This document shows, piece after piece, positions 35,615 through 43,864 of a stretch of DNA of 61,955 bases (position 1 is the first letter of the stretch; each line of letters opens with the position of its first letter). This DNA is from Alphaproteobacteria bacterium (lineage in GTDB: Bacteria; Pseudomonadota; Alphaproteobacteria; Micropepsales; Micropepsaceae). The position numbers and the translations under genes are program-made. The notes beneath the pieces are model-generated. The model ran no database searches. It was not told the DNA's origin and saw nothing but the letters and a program-made list of their open reading frames with translations. The stretch lies in contig JAGWJY010000015.1 of the NCBI GenBank assembly GCA_028865545.1, forward strand, positions 1 through 61,955, written 5' to 3'.

Positions 35615-36487
35615 TCACGCCGCCTCTCTTGCCTGTTTGTCGAGCGCCGCGAATTCCGCATCCGACAAGGTCAGCGCAGCGGCAGCGACATTCTGTACCA
35701 GATGCTCGGGATTGGCCGTACCCGGAATCGGCAGCATCACCTTCGAGCGCTTCAGCACCCAGGACAGCGCCACCTGCGCCGGTGTTGCCTTTAGTTTCTC
35801 TGCGAGCGCGCTGAGAATGGTGCCGGGCTTCGCCAGGGCGCCTGCTGCCAGCGGGAACCAGGGGATGAAGCCGATGTTCTGCTGTTCGCAGAAATCGAGC
35901 ACGGCCTCGCTCTTGCGGTCGACCAGATTGTACTGGTTCTGCACGGTGGCGACGGGGAAATGCTTCTGCGCCGCCTTGATGTCGTCGACGCTCACTTCGC
36001 TGAGTCCGGCGTGGCGTATCAAGCCTTCCTTCTGCATGGCGGCGATGACACCGAACTGCTCGTCGCGCGGCACTTTGGGGTCGATACGGTGCAGCTGCCA
36101 CAGATCGATGCGTTCCACCTTCAGGCGACGCAGGCTCATCAGCACGCATTGGCGCAGATATTCCGGCCGGCCGACCGGCTGCCAGATGCCCGGCCCATGC
36201 CGTGTCAGCCCGCCTTTGGTGGCGATCAGCAGCCCTTTATACGGATGCAGGATATCGCAAAGCATATCCTCGCTGACGAACGGCCCATAGGCGTCCGCCG
36301 TGTCGATGAAATTGACGCCGAGCTCCGGCAGCAGCCGCAGTGTCTCGCGTGACGCCTCGTGATTTTCCGGTTCGCCCCAGATTCCGTTGCCGGTGATGCG
36401 CATGGCGCCGAAGCCCAGTCGGTTGACCGTGATGTCGCCCCCGACCTTGAACTGACCTGACGCTGTGGCTGATGGTTTCTCTGACAT
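35615..36487 (-). CDS. aldo/keto reductase (second of a pair)
   Basis: 290-residue aldo/keto reductase with Asp/Tyr in [11 protein letters not shown], Lys in LIATKGG and His in LWQLHRID, all present. The cofactor end is [17 protein letters not shown]. It is only distantly similar to its neighbour, so the pair is not a recent duplication. It is encoded between an aldehyde dehydrogenase and the other reductase, all on the same strand, suggesting a small carbonyl-detoxification operon. Confidence 0.9.
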   Translation of the reverse strand: MSEKPSATASGQFKVGGDITVNRLGFGAMRITGNGIWGEPENHEASRETLRLLPELGVNFIDTADAYGPFVSEDMLCDILHPYKGLLIATKGGLTRHGPGIWQPVGRPEYLRQCVLMSLRRLKVERIDLWQLHRIDPKVPRDEQFGVIAAMQKEGLIRHAGLSEVSVDDIKAAQKHFPVATVQNQYNLVDRKSEAVLDFCEQQNIGFIPWFPLAAGALAKPGTILSALAEKLKATPAQVALSWVLKRSKVMLPIPGTANPEHLVQNVAAAALTLSDAEFAALDKQAREAA

Positions 36488-36544
36488 GGATGATCTCCTG
36501 GTTGCTGGTCTGGTCTGAGGACTGGGCTACCGTCCCTTATTGTT

Positions 36545-38017
36545 TCACCGTATCTCGCCGATGTTGAGGTATTTGAGCTGCAGAAATTCCGCCAGGCCGT
36601 GATGCGAGCCTTCACGTCCGATGCCTGATTGCTTGATGCCGCCGAAGGGAGCGCTTTCGACCGAAAGGAAGCCGGTGTTGATGCCGACCATGCCACACTC
36701 CAGTTGCTCGGCGACGCGCCAGGTACGGGCGAAGTCGCGGCTATAGAAATATCCCGCCAAGCCGTATTCGGTGTCATTGGCGATGCGGATTGCGTCGGCT
36801 TCATCCGTGAAGCGCGTCAGGCCCGCCACAGGCCCGAAGGTCTCTTCCTGCATCATCGCCATGCTCGTGGTGACACCGGACAACACCGTTGGCTCGAAGA
36901 AGCGGCTGCCCGCCGGATTGGTTTTTCCTCCGACCAGAAGTTCCGCGCCTTTGTCGAGCGCGTCGGCGACATGCGCCTTCACCTTGGCGATCGCCGCGTC
37001 GTTGATCAGCGGTCCGATGGTGACGCCCGGCTCGAAGCCGTTGCCGAGTTTGAGCTTCTTCACCTCTTCGACAAGGCGGCGGGCGAACGCGTCATAGATG
37101 CCCGTCTGGATCAGGAAGCGATTGGTGCAGACGCAGGTCTGGCCGGAGTGACGATATTTGCTGAGCATCGCGCCCGCGACCGCCGCCTCCAGATCGGCAT
37201 CGTCGAAAACGATGAAGGGCGCGTTGCCGCCAAGTTCGAGCGACAATTTCTTGATGGTCGGCGCGCATTGCGCGGCCAGCAGCCGTCCGGTCGCCGTCGA
37301 ACCGGTGAAGGACAGTTTGCGCACGGCGGTGTTGCTGCAAAGCTCGAGGCCGATTTCCTTCGGCTCGCCGGTCACCACATTGAACACGCCCGCCGGTACG
37401 CCGGCTTGTTCCGCCAGAGCGGCGAGCGCCAGGGCCGAAAGCGGCGTCGCCTCGGCAGGTTTCAGCACGACGGTGCAGCCGGCGGCCAGTGCGGGTGCCG
37501 CCTTGCGTGTGATCATCGCGGCGGGAAAATTCCACGGCGTGATGCAGGCTACCACGCCGATGGGCTGGCGCAGCACGACGATGCGGGCGTCGCCTTTGGG
37601 TGAAGGAATGGTCTCGCCATAGACGCGCCGCGCTTCCTCGGCGAAGAAGCGCACGAAAGAAGCGGCATAACGGATCTCGCCGCGCGCCTCCGGCAGCGGC
37701 TTGCCTTGCTCGGCCGTCATCAGCCGCCCGAGGTCTTCCTCGTTCCGCAGCATCAGCTCGTACCAGCGCATCAGGATGTCGCCGCGCTGCTGCGCGGGCA
37801 TGGCGGCCCAGGGCGCAAAGGCCTCATTCGCCGCCGCGATCGCCCGCCTCGTTTCCGCGGCGCCCATCAAGGGTACTTCGGCGATCACTTTGCCGCTGGC
37901 GGGATCGCTGACCGGGAATCTGCGTTCGTTGTCGGCGTCGCACCATACGCCGCCGATCAGGCCGCGGTTGCGAAAGAGCGGGTTGCGATCTTGAATCGCC
38001 TTGGCGGCGTCAGTCAT
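36545..38017 (-). CDS. gabD: NAD(P)-dependent succinate-semialdehyde dehydrogenase
   Basis: 490-residue aldehyde dehydrogenase that would oxidise succinate semialdehyde to succinate. The motifs are ITPWNFPAAMITRK, the catalytic Glu in LELGGNAPF and the catalytic Cys in SGQTCVCTNRF; the CVC pair is characteristic of GabD-type enzymes. The C-terminal YGLAGYFYSRD and GREGSHHG also fit. The ATG at 38017 has GGAGAA upstream. No gabT is adjacent, so substrate specificity is by homology only. Confidence 0.88.
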   Translation of the reverse strand: MTDAAKAIQDRNPLFRNRGLIGGVWCDADNERRFPVSDPASGKVIAEVPLMGAAETRRAIAAANEAFAPWAAMPAQQRGDILMRWYELMLRNEEDLGRLMTAEQGKPLPEARGEIRYAASFVRFFAEEARRVYGETIPSPKGDARIVVLRQPIGVVACITPWNFPAAMITRKAAPALAAGCTVVLKPAEATPLSALALAALAEQAGVPAGVFNVVTGEPKEIGLELCSNTAVRKLSFTGSTATGRLLAAQCAPTIKKLSLELGGNAPFIVFDDADLEAAVAGAMLSKYRHSGQTCVCTNRFLIQTGIYDAFARRLVEEVKKLKLGNGFEPGVTIGPLINDAAIAKVKAHVADALDKGAELLVGGKTNPAGSRFFEPTVLSGVTTSMAMMQEETFGPVAGLTRFTDEADAIRIANDTEYGLAGYFYSRDFARTWRVAEQLECGMVGINTGFLSVESAPFGGIKQSGIGREGSHHGLAEFLQLKYLNIGEIR

Positions 38018-38071
38018 GTCGTTCTCCACAGATGTCGTGGCGGTGAACCGAGATATCCGTATGGACCTATC

Positions 38072-39049
38072 TTACGCCGCGGCGGTCGGCGCGCCTGCAA
38101 GATTTTCCTGCAGATCGTCATTGGCCATGGTCAGGATCGGCCGGCCGGCCGCGGCCCAGGCTTCGATGCCGCCGAGCAGCGGCCTGATCTTGCGGAACCC
38201 GGCATCTTTCAGATGTTTTGCCGCCGTCGCCGCGGATTCCTCGTTGGGACACGAACAATAGACGATGACGTCGATGTCGCGTGGGAAGCCGGCGAGAGCG
38301 GTCACGGCTTCCGAGGGATGCGCGAACACCGCGCCGGGAATGATGCCTTGCTCGTAACGTGTCAGGTCGGAACGTACGTCGAGAATGAGCGGCGTCTTGC
38401 CGCCGTCGATCATCTGCGCCAATTCGTCGACCGAAATGCGGTCCATGCGCAGGCGGCGAATGAAGCTTTGCCGCTGCCACCATTTTCCCGCCAGATAGAG
38501 CGCCAGCGCGGCGGCGATGATGATGACGCCCACTTCGCCCAATGTTGCGAGCGTGTTAAGCACGTCGGCGATGGCGTGATGGAACAGGCTGCCCAGCATC
38601 ACCGCGATGCCGACATAAAGCGCGGCGCCGATGCCGTCGAAGAGGAAGAAACCGGCGGGGCTCACCGCCGCGGAGCCGGCGAGCGCGATGCTCACCGTAC
38701 CCAGGCCGGGAACGAGTTTGGCCACCACCAGCGATGACGGTCCGATTCTGGCGGAAAGGGACTCGGTCTGTCGCACGCAGGAATCCGGCGACAGAGAAAT
38801 CCGGCAGAGCAATCCCAGCAGGCGCCGGCCATGGCGCCGGCAGGCGTAGTACCAGGCGCTGTCGGCGATCAACGCGCCCGCGACGCCCGCCGCGAAGATC
38901 TGCGCCAGCCGCTCGTCGCTGGTGCTCAGCGCCGCCGCGATCAGCAGCGTGGGGTAGGTCGGGATCGGCAGGCCGGCCTGATTGAGCAGGACATTGAGGA
39001 ATACGACGACGAGGCCATATCGCTCGATGAGGAGTACGACATGCTCCAT
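38072..39049 (-). CDS. DedA-family membrane protein fused to a rhodanese domain
   Basis: 325 residues. Residues 1-195 are a DedA/SNARE-associated membrane domain (VVFLNVLLNQAGLPIPTYP, LVVAKLVPGLGTVSIALAGS). Residues ~205-310 are a rhodanese domain with LILDVRSDLTRYEQGIIPGA and the loop YCSCPNEESAA, where the first Cys is the expected persulfide carrier. Such a fusion places a sulfurtransferase at the inner membrane beside a lipid- or ion-flipping DedA domain. It lies just downstream of a redox/permease operon on the same strand. Confidence 0.85.
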   Translation of the reverse strand: MEHVVLLIERYGLVVVFLNVLLNQAGLPIPTYPTLLIAAALSTSDERLAQIFAAGVAGALIADSAWYYACRRHGRRLLGLLCRISLSPDSCVRQTESLSARIGPSSLVVAKLVPGLGTVSIALAGSAAVSPAGFFLFDGIGAALYVGIAVMLGSLFHHAIADVLNTLATLGEVGVIIIAAALALYLAGKWWQRQSFIRRLRMDRISVDELAQMIDGGKTPLILDVRSDLTRYEQGIIPGAVFAHPSEAVTALAGFPRDIDVIVYCSCPNEESAATAAKHLKDAGFRKIRPLLGGIEAWAAAGRPILTMANDDLQENLAGAPTAAA

Positions 39050-39196
39050 CGTTCGGTCCTGTCCCCTGACTTGCGGCCAATACTATCGTGTTTACGGAGA
39101 TGGTCGCTTCCCCGCCCCAATTCAACCCTTTGGATTTTGATGGAATTCAGCGCCGATTTTACAGCCTGTGCGACGACAATTCCGCCGCGTGAAATC

Positions 39197-39436
39197 TCAG
39201 CCCTCCGACAGCCACTTCGCCAGGTCTTCGGCCTTCGGTACGCCGCCCGCATGCACCACCTTGCCGTTGATGACGAGGCCAGGCGTCGCCGCGATGCCAT
39301 AGCCGGCGATGAGGGCGGCGTCCGTCACCTTCTCGAGGCTGATGTCGATGCCCAATTTCTTGGCTTCGGTATGCACCATTTCGGCCGTTGTCTGGCAGCG
39401 CTTGCAGCCTGAGCCGAGCACTTTGACATGTTTCAT
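39197..39436 (-). CDS. thioredoxin-like redox-active disulfide protein
   Basis: 79-residue mini-thioredoxin. The active site is GSGCKRCQTT near the N-terminus; the cis-Pro segment is GIAATPGLVINGKVV. This is the small redox-active disulfide protein family usually encoded beside permeases of the ArsP/DUF318 type, as here (17 bases downstream). Likely role: reducing or accepting a thiol-bound substrate handled by the permease. The ATG at 39436 is used, as the upstream frame runs inside the permease gene. Confidence 0.88.
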   Translation of the reverse strand: MKHVKVLGSGCKRCQTTAEMVHTEAKKLGIDISLEKVTDAALIAGYGIAATPGLVINGKVVHAGGVPKAEDLAKWLSEG

Positions 39437-39452
39437 GGCGTGGTCCTTCAAA

Positions 39453-40502
39453 TCACGAGAACAGGGCGTTGAACAAAAAGCCCACCGCCAGAATGCCGAT
39501 ACCCACCACGCCGGCGAACACGGCAATCAGGCGGATGGTCAGCACCTTGCGCAGGATGATCATCTCCGGAAGCGACAGCGCGGTCACGCTCATCATGAAG
39601 GCGAGGGTGGTACCCAGTGCCGCACCCTTGCCGAGCAGCGCCTCGACGACCGGGATAATCCCGGCCGCGTTGGAGTACATCGGAATGCCGAGCACAACCG
39701 CGGCGGGCACCGACCACCAGGCATCGCGGCCCATGATCGAGGCCAGCAGGCCTGCCGGCACATAGCCGTGGATGAAGGCGCCGACCGCAATACCGGCCGC
39801 CACCCAGAGCCACACCTTGCCGACGATGTCCTTAACCGCCTCGATGCCGGCCTTGATGCGATCGATAGTCGTGATCGTCGCGGCGGGAATGTCCGCGCTG
39901 GCGGAGCGCAGATTGCGCACCCAATCCTCCAGCCAGCCTTCCAGATGCAGCCGCCCGATCGTCCAGCCCGCGACGATGGCGATGGCGAGTCCGAAGGCGA
40001 GATAGGTCAGCGCCACCTGCCAGCCGATCAGGGCGAACAGCAACCCGAGCGCCACTTCGTTGACCATCGGCGCGGCGATCAGGAAGGAGAACGTCACGCC
40101 GAGCGGCACGCCGGCCGAGACGAAGCCGAGAAACATCGGCACGGCGGAGCAGGAACAGAACGGCGTCACGATGCCCAGGCTCGCCGCCGCCACATTGCCG
40201 ATGCCTTCATTCTTTCCGGCGAGCAGCGCACGGGTGCGTTCCGCCGAAAAGAAGCTGCGCACCACGCCCATGGCGAACACCACCAGCGTCAGCAACATCA
40301 GCACCTTCGGCGTCTCATAGATAAAGAACGCCGCGGCTCCGCCCAGCCGGCTCGCCGCCGCCAGCGGCAGCAGCGACACGATCCAGGCCGACAGCGGCGC
40401 CAGCACGCCGTAGAGCACGAACCACAGGAGGACGAAGGCCGCCGTCGCCGCGATCCAAAGCGTCGGGTTTTTTGCGCGGTGCGCGACGATGTCCGTGCTC
40501 AT
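39453..40502 (-). CDS. arsP: ArsP-like permease (DUF318 family)
   Basis: 349-residue membrane protein with about ten helices. The conserved FCSCSAVPMFLGF motif with its cysteine pair is the family hallmark, and a second half repeats the pattern at LGIPMYSNAAGIIPV. ArsP-type permeases export trivalent organoarsenicals in studied cases, but related members have other substrates. The ATG overlaps the stop of the upstream arsR-like gene (ATGA), giving tight coupling. Co-expression with ArsR and the mini-thioredoxin supports metalloid or thiol-related efflux. Confidence 0.82.
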   Translation of the reverse strand: MSTDIVAHRAKNPTLWIAATAAFVLLWFVLYGVLAPLSAWIVSLLPLAAASRLGGAAAFFIYETPKVLMLLTLVVFAMGVVRSFFSAERTRALLAGKNEGIGNVAAASLGIVTPFCSCSAVPMFLGFVSAGVPLGVTFSFLIAAPMVNEVALGLLFALIGWQVALTYLAFGLAIAIVAGWTIGRLHLEGWLEDWVRNLRSASADIPAATITTIDRIKAGIEAVKDIVGKVWLWVAAGIAVGAFIHGYVPAGLLASIMGRDAWWSVPAAVVLGIPMYSNAAGIIPVVEALLGKGAALGTTLAFMMSVTALSLPEMIILRKVLTIRLIAVFAGVVGIGILAVGFLFNALFS

Positions 40503-40795
40503 GCCGCCTTCTTCTTGTTTTCGCCCAGCGCCGCGATGACGGCGTCGACGATGGCCGTCACTTCGCGGCCGAGCGCCGGATTGCGCCGGTAGCGAACCCA
40601 TTGCGCGTCGCGCCGGTCGACGACCAGGCCGGCCTGTTTGAGCACGCCCATGTGGCGCGACATGCGCGACTGCGTGGCGCCGAGCTGCCGCATCATCTCG
40701 CAGACGCAGTGCTCCTCACCGTCCCACAGCAACCGCAGTGCGCCGAGACGCGTGGGATCCGACAGGGCAGCCAACACCAGGGAGATTTGAGTCAT
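40499..40795 (-). CDS. arsR: ArsR/SmtB-family metalloregulator
   Basis: 98-residue winged-helix repressor. The HTH QLGATQSRMSRHMGVLKQAGLV is preceded by EEHCVCEMM, the alpha-3 CVC motif that binds arsenite in ArsR proteins. That makes a metalloid- or thiol-responsive repressor likely. It heads an operon with the permease and mini-thioredoxin. An 18-bp dyad lies 14 bases upstream of its start, just downstream of a strong promoter. Confidence 0.9.
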   Translation of the reverse strand: MTQISLVLAALSDPTRLGALRLLWDGEEHCVCEMMRQLGATQSRMSRHMGVLKQAGLVVDRRDAQWVRYRRNPALGREVTAIVDAVIAALGENKKKAA

Positions 40796-40809
40796 GCTAA
40801 TATCCGCTT

Positions 40810-40827
40810 ATGCGCAACAACGCATAT
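40810..40827. promoter_or_regulatory. ArsR operator, dyad TATGCG-N6-CGCATA
   Basis: A perfect 6-bp dyad with a CAACAA spacer lies immediately downstream of the -10 of the arsR operon promoter. A repressor here would cover the transcription start, as for classical ArsR-family sites. Confidence 0.65.
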
Positions 40828-40855
40828 ATTAGACCAGCAAAGGGTGCCGGTCAAT
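40827..40855 (-). promoter_or_regulatory. sigma70-type promoter of the arsR operon
   Basis: On the minus strand: -35 TTGACC (40850-40855), 17-bp spacer, -10 TAATAT (40827-40832). Both hexamers are close to consensus. The operator follows at once. Confidence 0.65.
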
Positions 40856-40949
40856 TCGGCCAAGTTGCCGCAGTATCCTGCCGCCGCAAGCTTGTCCCCC
40901 GGGTGCAATGCGGTTATGTGTGCGGCCCGTCTTTTGGACCCGCAAACCC

Positions 40950-41891
40950 ATGCCTCTGCTGCGCTTTCTGCCGAACGTGCCGAACATCGATTTCATTGGG
41001 GCGCGCTATTACGCCTTCGCGGTGGACGGGTTGCTGCTGCTGGTCACCATCGTGTCGATCGCCATCCATGGCTTCAACCTGGGCATCGACTTCACCGGCG
41101 GCGTGTCCCTGCAGGTGAAGTCCGCGCAGACCATCGATGTCGGCAAGGTGCGCGAGGAAGTGCAGAGCCTGCATTTCAACGACGAGGGGATTCAATATCT
41201 TGGCGGCGGCCAGTGCGACACGCCGGTGAATTCCTGCGTGCTGATCCGCGTACAACCCAAAGACGGACAAAGCGGCGAAGCCGCCGAGGCCCAGATCAAG
41301 TCGGTGCTCGGCAAGGCCTATGAATTCCGCAGCGCCCAGGTGATCGGTCCCAAGGTCTCGGGAGAGCTGTTCCGCAGCGGTATCTACGCCACCATCCTGG
41401 CCATTATCGCCATCGCCATCTGGGTGGCGGTGCGGTTCGAATGGCAATACGGCATCAGTGCGGCCATCGCCACGGGCCACGACGTCCTGGTGACCGCCGG
41501 CCTGTTCTCTCTCCTGCATTGGGATTTCACGCTGACGAGCATCGCCGCGCTGCTGACGCTGGCCGGCTATTCGATCAACGACACGGTGGTGGTGTTCGAC
41601 CGGATTCGTGAGAACCGGCGAAAATACAAGCGCATGCCGTTGACCGAGTTGATCAATCTGTCGACCAACCAGATGCTGTCGCGGACCATTCTCACCTCGG
41701 TGGCGACCGCGATGTCGATCCTGCCGCTGCTGCTGTTCGGCGGTCCGTCGCTGTTCGAGTTCACCGCCGCGATCCTGTTCGGCATCGTGGTCGGCACCTT
41801 CTCGTCGGTCTATGTCGCTTCGGCGTTGCTGATCTATCTGCCTGCACCGGCCGGCGCCATCGACACGCCCGCGCCGGCGGTGAGCGCATAG
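40950..41891 (+). CDS. secF: protein-export membrane protein SecF
   Basis: 313-residue inner-membrane subunit that, with SecD and YajC, helps complete SecYEG protein export using the proton gradient. Six helices: the first is followed by GIDFTGGVSLQVK; a periplasmic P1 head; then GHDVLVTAGLFSLL, LTLAGYSINDTVVVFDRIREN and RTILTSVATAMSILPLLLFGG. secD normally lies directly upstream, but here the upstream neighbour is the divergent arsR operon, so secF is separated from its partner. No strong ribosome site; the ATG at 40950 fits the family start. Confidence 0.93.
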   Translation: MPLLRFLPNVPNIDFIGARYYAFAVDGLLLLVTIVSIAIHGFNLGIDFTGGVSLQVKSAQTIDVGKVREEVQSLHFNDEGIQYLGGGQCDTPVNSCVLIRVQPKDGQSGEAAEAQIKSVLGKAYEFRSAQVIGPKVSGELFRSGIYATILAIIAIAIWVAVRFEWQYGISAAIATGHDVLVTAGLFSLLHWDFTLTSIAALLTLAGYSINDTVVVFDRIRENRRKYKRMPLTELINLSTNQMLSRTILTSVATAMSILPLLLFGGPSLFEFTAAILFGIVVGTFSSVYVASALLIYLPAPAGAIDTPAPAVSA

Positions 41892-41897
41892 CAAAAT

Positions 41898-41935
41898 AGC
41901 GAATAGGGGGCTTCCCTATTCGCTATTCGCGATTT
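41898..41935. terminator. bidirectional hairpin with TTCGCTA repeats
   Basis: AGCGAATAGGG at 41898-41908 pairs perfectly with CCCTATTCGCT at 41914-41924; more ATTCGC copies follow. It sits between the convergent stops of secF and eipA. On the minus strand the stem is followed by ATTTTGC. The sequence family is shared with 3555-3587. Confidence 0.6.
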
Positions 41936-41950
41936 CGCTGTTTGCTTTTT

Positions 41951-42520
41951 TTACAGCGGGAACCAGTCGCGCTTTGCGGTGTATTCGTCGTATTGCACAT
42001 TGACGCCCGCGCGCAGGCCGACGCCGGTGCGCATCGGCGCCAGCGTCACGCCGCCCGAGCGCTGATACATCACGCTGATGCCGGCGACGTAATAGATCGT
42101 GCCTTCCACGCCGGGGAACCGCTGCCACATCCGCTCTTCGTCCTTCAGATTGTAGACCAGCGTGAAGCACTTGGAGGCGTTGCCGCCGACGTCGAAGCCG
42201 ACCGACGGGCCGCGCCAATAGACTTTCTTCGGCGCGAAGTTCTTGCGGATCAGCCAGCCGGAGCCGTAGCGCAGGCCGACGACGAAAGCGCCGGAGCCCT
42301 CATTGCCTTTGATGTAGGCGTCGGGTTGGCCCAGATCCTTGAAGATGTGCTGCACCGCCTTGGCGACCGCCTCGGTGGTGACGCCGAAGAAGTCGGAGGC
42401 GGCATGGGTGATTTCGTCTGCCGTGTAGGTGGCATCGGCCGTATCGTCGGCAAAGGCCGGGGCTGCAACAAATCCGAATGCCGTTGCGGCTGCGCCGGCA
42501 ATCAAAGTGCGCCTTTTCAT
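41951..42520 (-). CDS. eipA: EipA-family (DUF1134) envelope protein
   Basis: 189-residue exported protein. Signal peptide RTLIAGAAATAFGFVAAPAFA, then the DUF1134 fold with GSGAFVVGLRYGSGWL, YWRGPSVGFDVGG and a beta-rich end VGLRAGVNVQYDEYTAKRDW. The family occurs almost only in alphaproteobacteria; EipA of Brucella is a periplasmic protein needed for envelope integrity. The ATG at 42520 is chosen because the signal peptide starts there. It is monocistronic and convergent with secF. Confidence 0.85.
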   Translation of the reverse strand: MKRRTLIAGAAATAFGFVAAPAFADDTADATYTADEITHAASDFFGVTTEAVAKAVQHIFKDLGQPDAYIKGNEGSGAFVVGLRYGSGWLIRKNFAPKKVYWRGPSVGFDVGGNASKCFTLVYNLKDEERMWQRFPGVEGTIYYVAGISVMYQRSGGVTLAPMRTGVGLRAGVNVQYDEYTAKRDWFPL

Positions 42521-42773
42521 CAATCGGTACTCCTCTCGAATCACGCGACCCCTACGGCGTGCAGCATCTCCCAAAACTGCTGCGCGTGCGAGCCGTCATT
42601 GCTCTTGCCCCAACGGCGCCCATCGCGCCGGTGGTTTCCAAGAGGGGACACAGATGTTGTGGGGATTCTGTGGCAAGGATGTGTCGAAAGCCCGGTCGCC
42701 TGTGACAAGGAAAGGACGCAGTTTCCCGCAACAACGGCTTGTACAAAGGTTGCGGAGCGGTAAGGTCCGCGTC

Positions 42774-43031
42774 ATGAGCGAACCAGACGACAAGCCGCCG
42801 GTGAAGAGCACGCCCCTGGGTGTTGCCGGCTGGATCGCGCTGGTTGTTCTGGTGGGTTTCCTCGGCGTCTCGATTCTTTATGCGATCCACGCCTGGACGG
42901 CCCTGTCGAATGTGCCGATGAGCGGCATGGGTTGGTTCTTTCTGGCGCTCGGCGTGATCGTTACCTTCGCCGTGGGCGCCGGACTGATGTTTCTCGTCTT
43001 CTATTCCAGCCGCCACGATTACGACCGGTAG
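42774..43031 (+). CDS. small two-helix membrane protein
   Basis: 85 residues: a Lys/Pro-rich N-terminus (EPDDKPPVKSTPLG), two transmembrane helices (WIALVVLVGFLGVSILYAI, FFLALGVIVTFAVGAGLMFLVF) and a short cytoplasmic tail SSRHDYDR. The ATG is preceded by GGTAAGGT. The family is not recognised. The longer frame reading from 42429 is rejected, as it runs antisense through eipA. Confidence 0.65.
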   Translation: MSEPDDKPPVKSTPLGVAGWIALVVLVGFLGVSILYAIHAWTALSNVPMSGMGWFFLALGVIVTFAVGAGLMFLVFYSSRHDYDR

Positions 43032-43056
43032 AAGCCTCCGCGCTCCATGATCCCAT

Positions 43057-43085
43057 TTGACTCACACATATCTCGTCGGTTATAT
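43057..43085 (+). promoter_or_regulatory. sigma70-type promoter of second ArsR operon
   Basis: -35 TTGACT (43057-43062), 17-bp spacer, -10 TTATAT (43080-43085). Initiation would fall inside the dyad at 43088-43115. Confidence 0.65.
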
Positions 43086-43087
43086 GT

Positions 43088-43115
43088 CAATCGATAACCA
43101 TTGAGTTATTGATTG
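43088..43115. promoter_or_regulatory. ArsR-type operator overlapping transcription start
   Basis: CAATCGATAAC and GTTATTGATTG form an 11-bp dyad (10 of 11 paired) with a 6-base spacer, directly after the -10 and ending three bases before the ATG at 43119. This is the expected site of autorepression. Confidence 0.65.
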
Positions 43116-43118
43116 CAA

Positions 43119-43442
43119 ATGTCGAATGCTCACGACGTGCTCTTCAGAACGCTCGCCGATCCGACACGGCGGGCCATCTTCGAACGACTCTGCCGCGAAG
43201 GAGAGAAGACGGTTGGTGCTCTGACGACGCGATCCGGAGTCTCGCAGCCGGCCGTTTCGAAGCATCTTGGAGTTCTGAAGCAGGCCGGGCTGGTGCGCGA
43301 CCGCCACGAAGGTCGCCAGACGCATTACAGCGCGCAGCTCGGCGCGCTTGCCCCGCTGATCGACTGGGCAAGCCACATGACCGGCTTCTGGCAAAGCCGC
43401 TTCGACAAGCTCGAAGACCTGCTGAAAAGGATGGACCAATGA
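43119..43442 (+). CDS. ArsR-family regulator of an AHSA1 operon
   Basis: 107-residue winged-helix regulator of the group usually paired with AHSA1/SRPBCC proteins. The HTH is RSGVSQPAVSKHLGVLKQAGLV; no CVC metal motif is present, so a metal signal is unlikely. The ATG at 43119 is preferred to the TTG at 43113, though it lacks an obvious ribosome site, and the transcript leader would be short. Its stop overlaps the start of the next gene (ATGA). Confidence 0.88.
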   Translation: MSNAHDVLFRTLADPTRRAIFERLCREGEKTVGALTTRSGVSQPAVSKHLGVLKQAGLVRDRHEGRQTHYSAQLGALAPLIDWASHMTGFWQSRFDKLEDLLKRMDQ

Positions 43443-43843
43443 GCAAACCCGAAACGCTCTCCGTCGTTGTCGAACGGGAGATTCCGCATCCGCCGGAAAA
43501 GATCTGGCGCGCGCTCACGCAACCGCACCTGATCGCGGAATGGCTGATGAAGAACGAATTCAAGCCCGTCGTGGGCCACCAATTCAGGTTCAGCGCGGAT
43601 TGGGGTTCGGTCGGCTGTCAGGTCCTGGCCGTCGAGCCGACCAAGACGCTGTCTTACACTTGGGGTGATGACGATCTCAAAAGCATCGTCACCTGGACTC
43701 TCACGCCGACGGACGCGGGGACCAAGTTGCGCATGGAGCAGTCGGGCTTCCGGCCGGATCAGCCGCGGTACTACGGCGGCGCCAAGGCCGGCTGGCCGCG
43801 ATTCTTGGCAAACCTGGAGCAGGTCTTGGCGCGGATGGATTGA
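43439..43843 (+). CDS. SRPBCC/AHSA1-domain protein
   Basis: 134-residue helix-grip (Bet v 1-like) protein related to the activator of Hsp90 ATPase fold: VEREIPHPPEKIWRALTQPHLIAEWLM at the start, then WGSVGCQVLAVEPTKTLSYTWGDD and the C-terminal helix GGAKAGWPRFLANLEQVLARM. Such proteins bind hydrophobic ligands; the ligand is unknown. Translationally coupled to the ArsR gene upstream by a four-base overlap. Confidence 0.88.
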   Translation: MSKPETLSVVVEREIPHPPEKIWRALTQPHLIAEWLMKNEFKPVVGHQFRFSADWGSVGCQVLAVEPTKTLSYTWGDDDLKSIVTWTLTPTDAGTKLRMEQSGFRPDQPRYYGGAKAGWPRFLANLEQVLARMD

Positions 43844-43864
43844 AGACGGGGGAGAAAAAACGGC

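Noticed and set aside
34632-36149. A fused double-length aldo/keto reductase frame
   Set aside because: The upstream part is out of frame with the real neighbouring reductase, whose own frame holds all catalytic residues.
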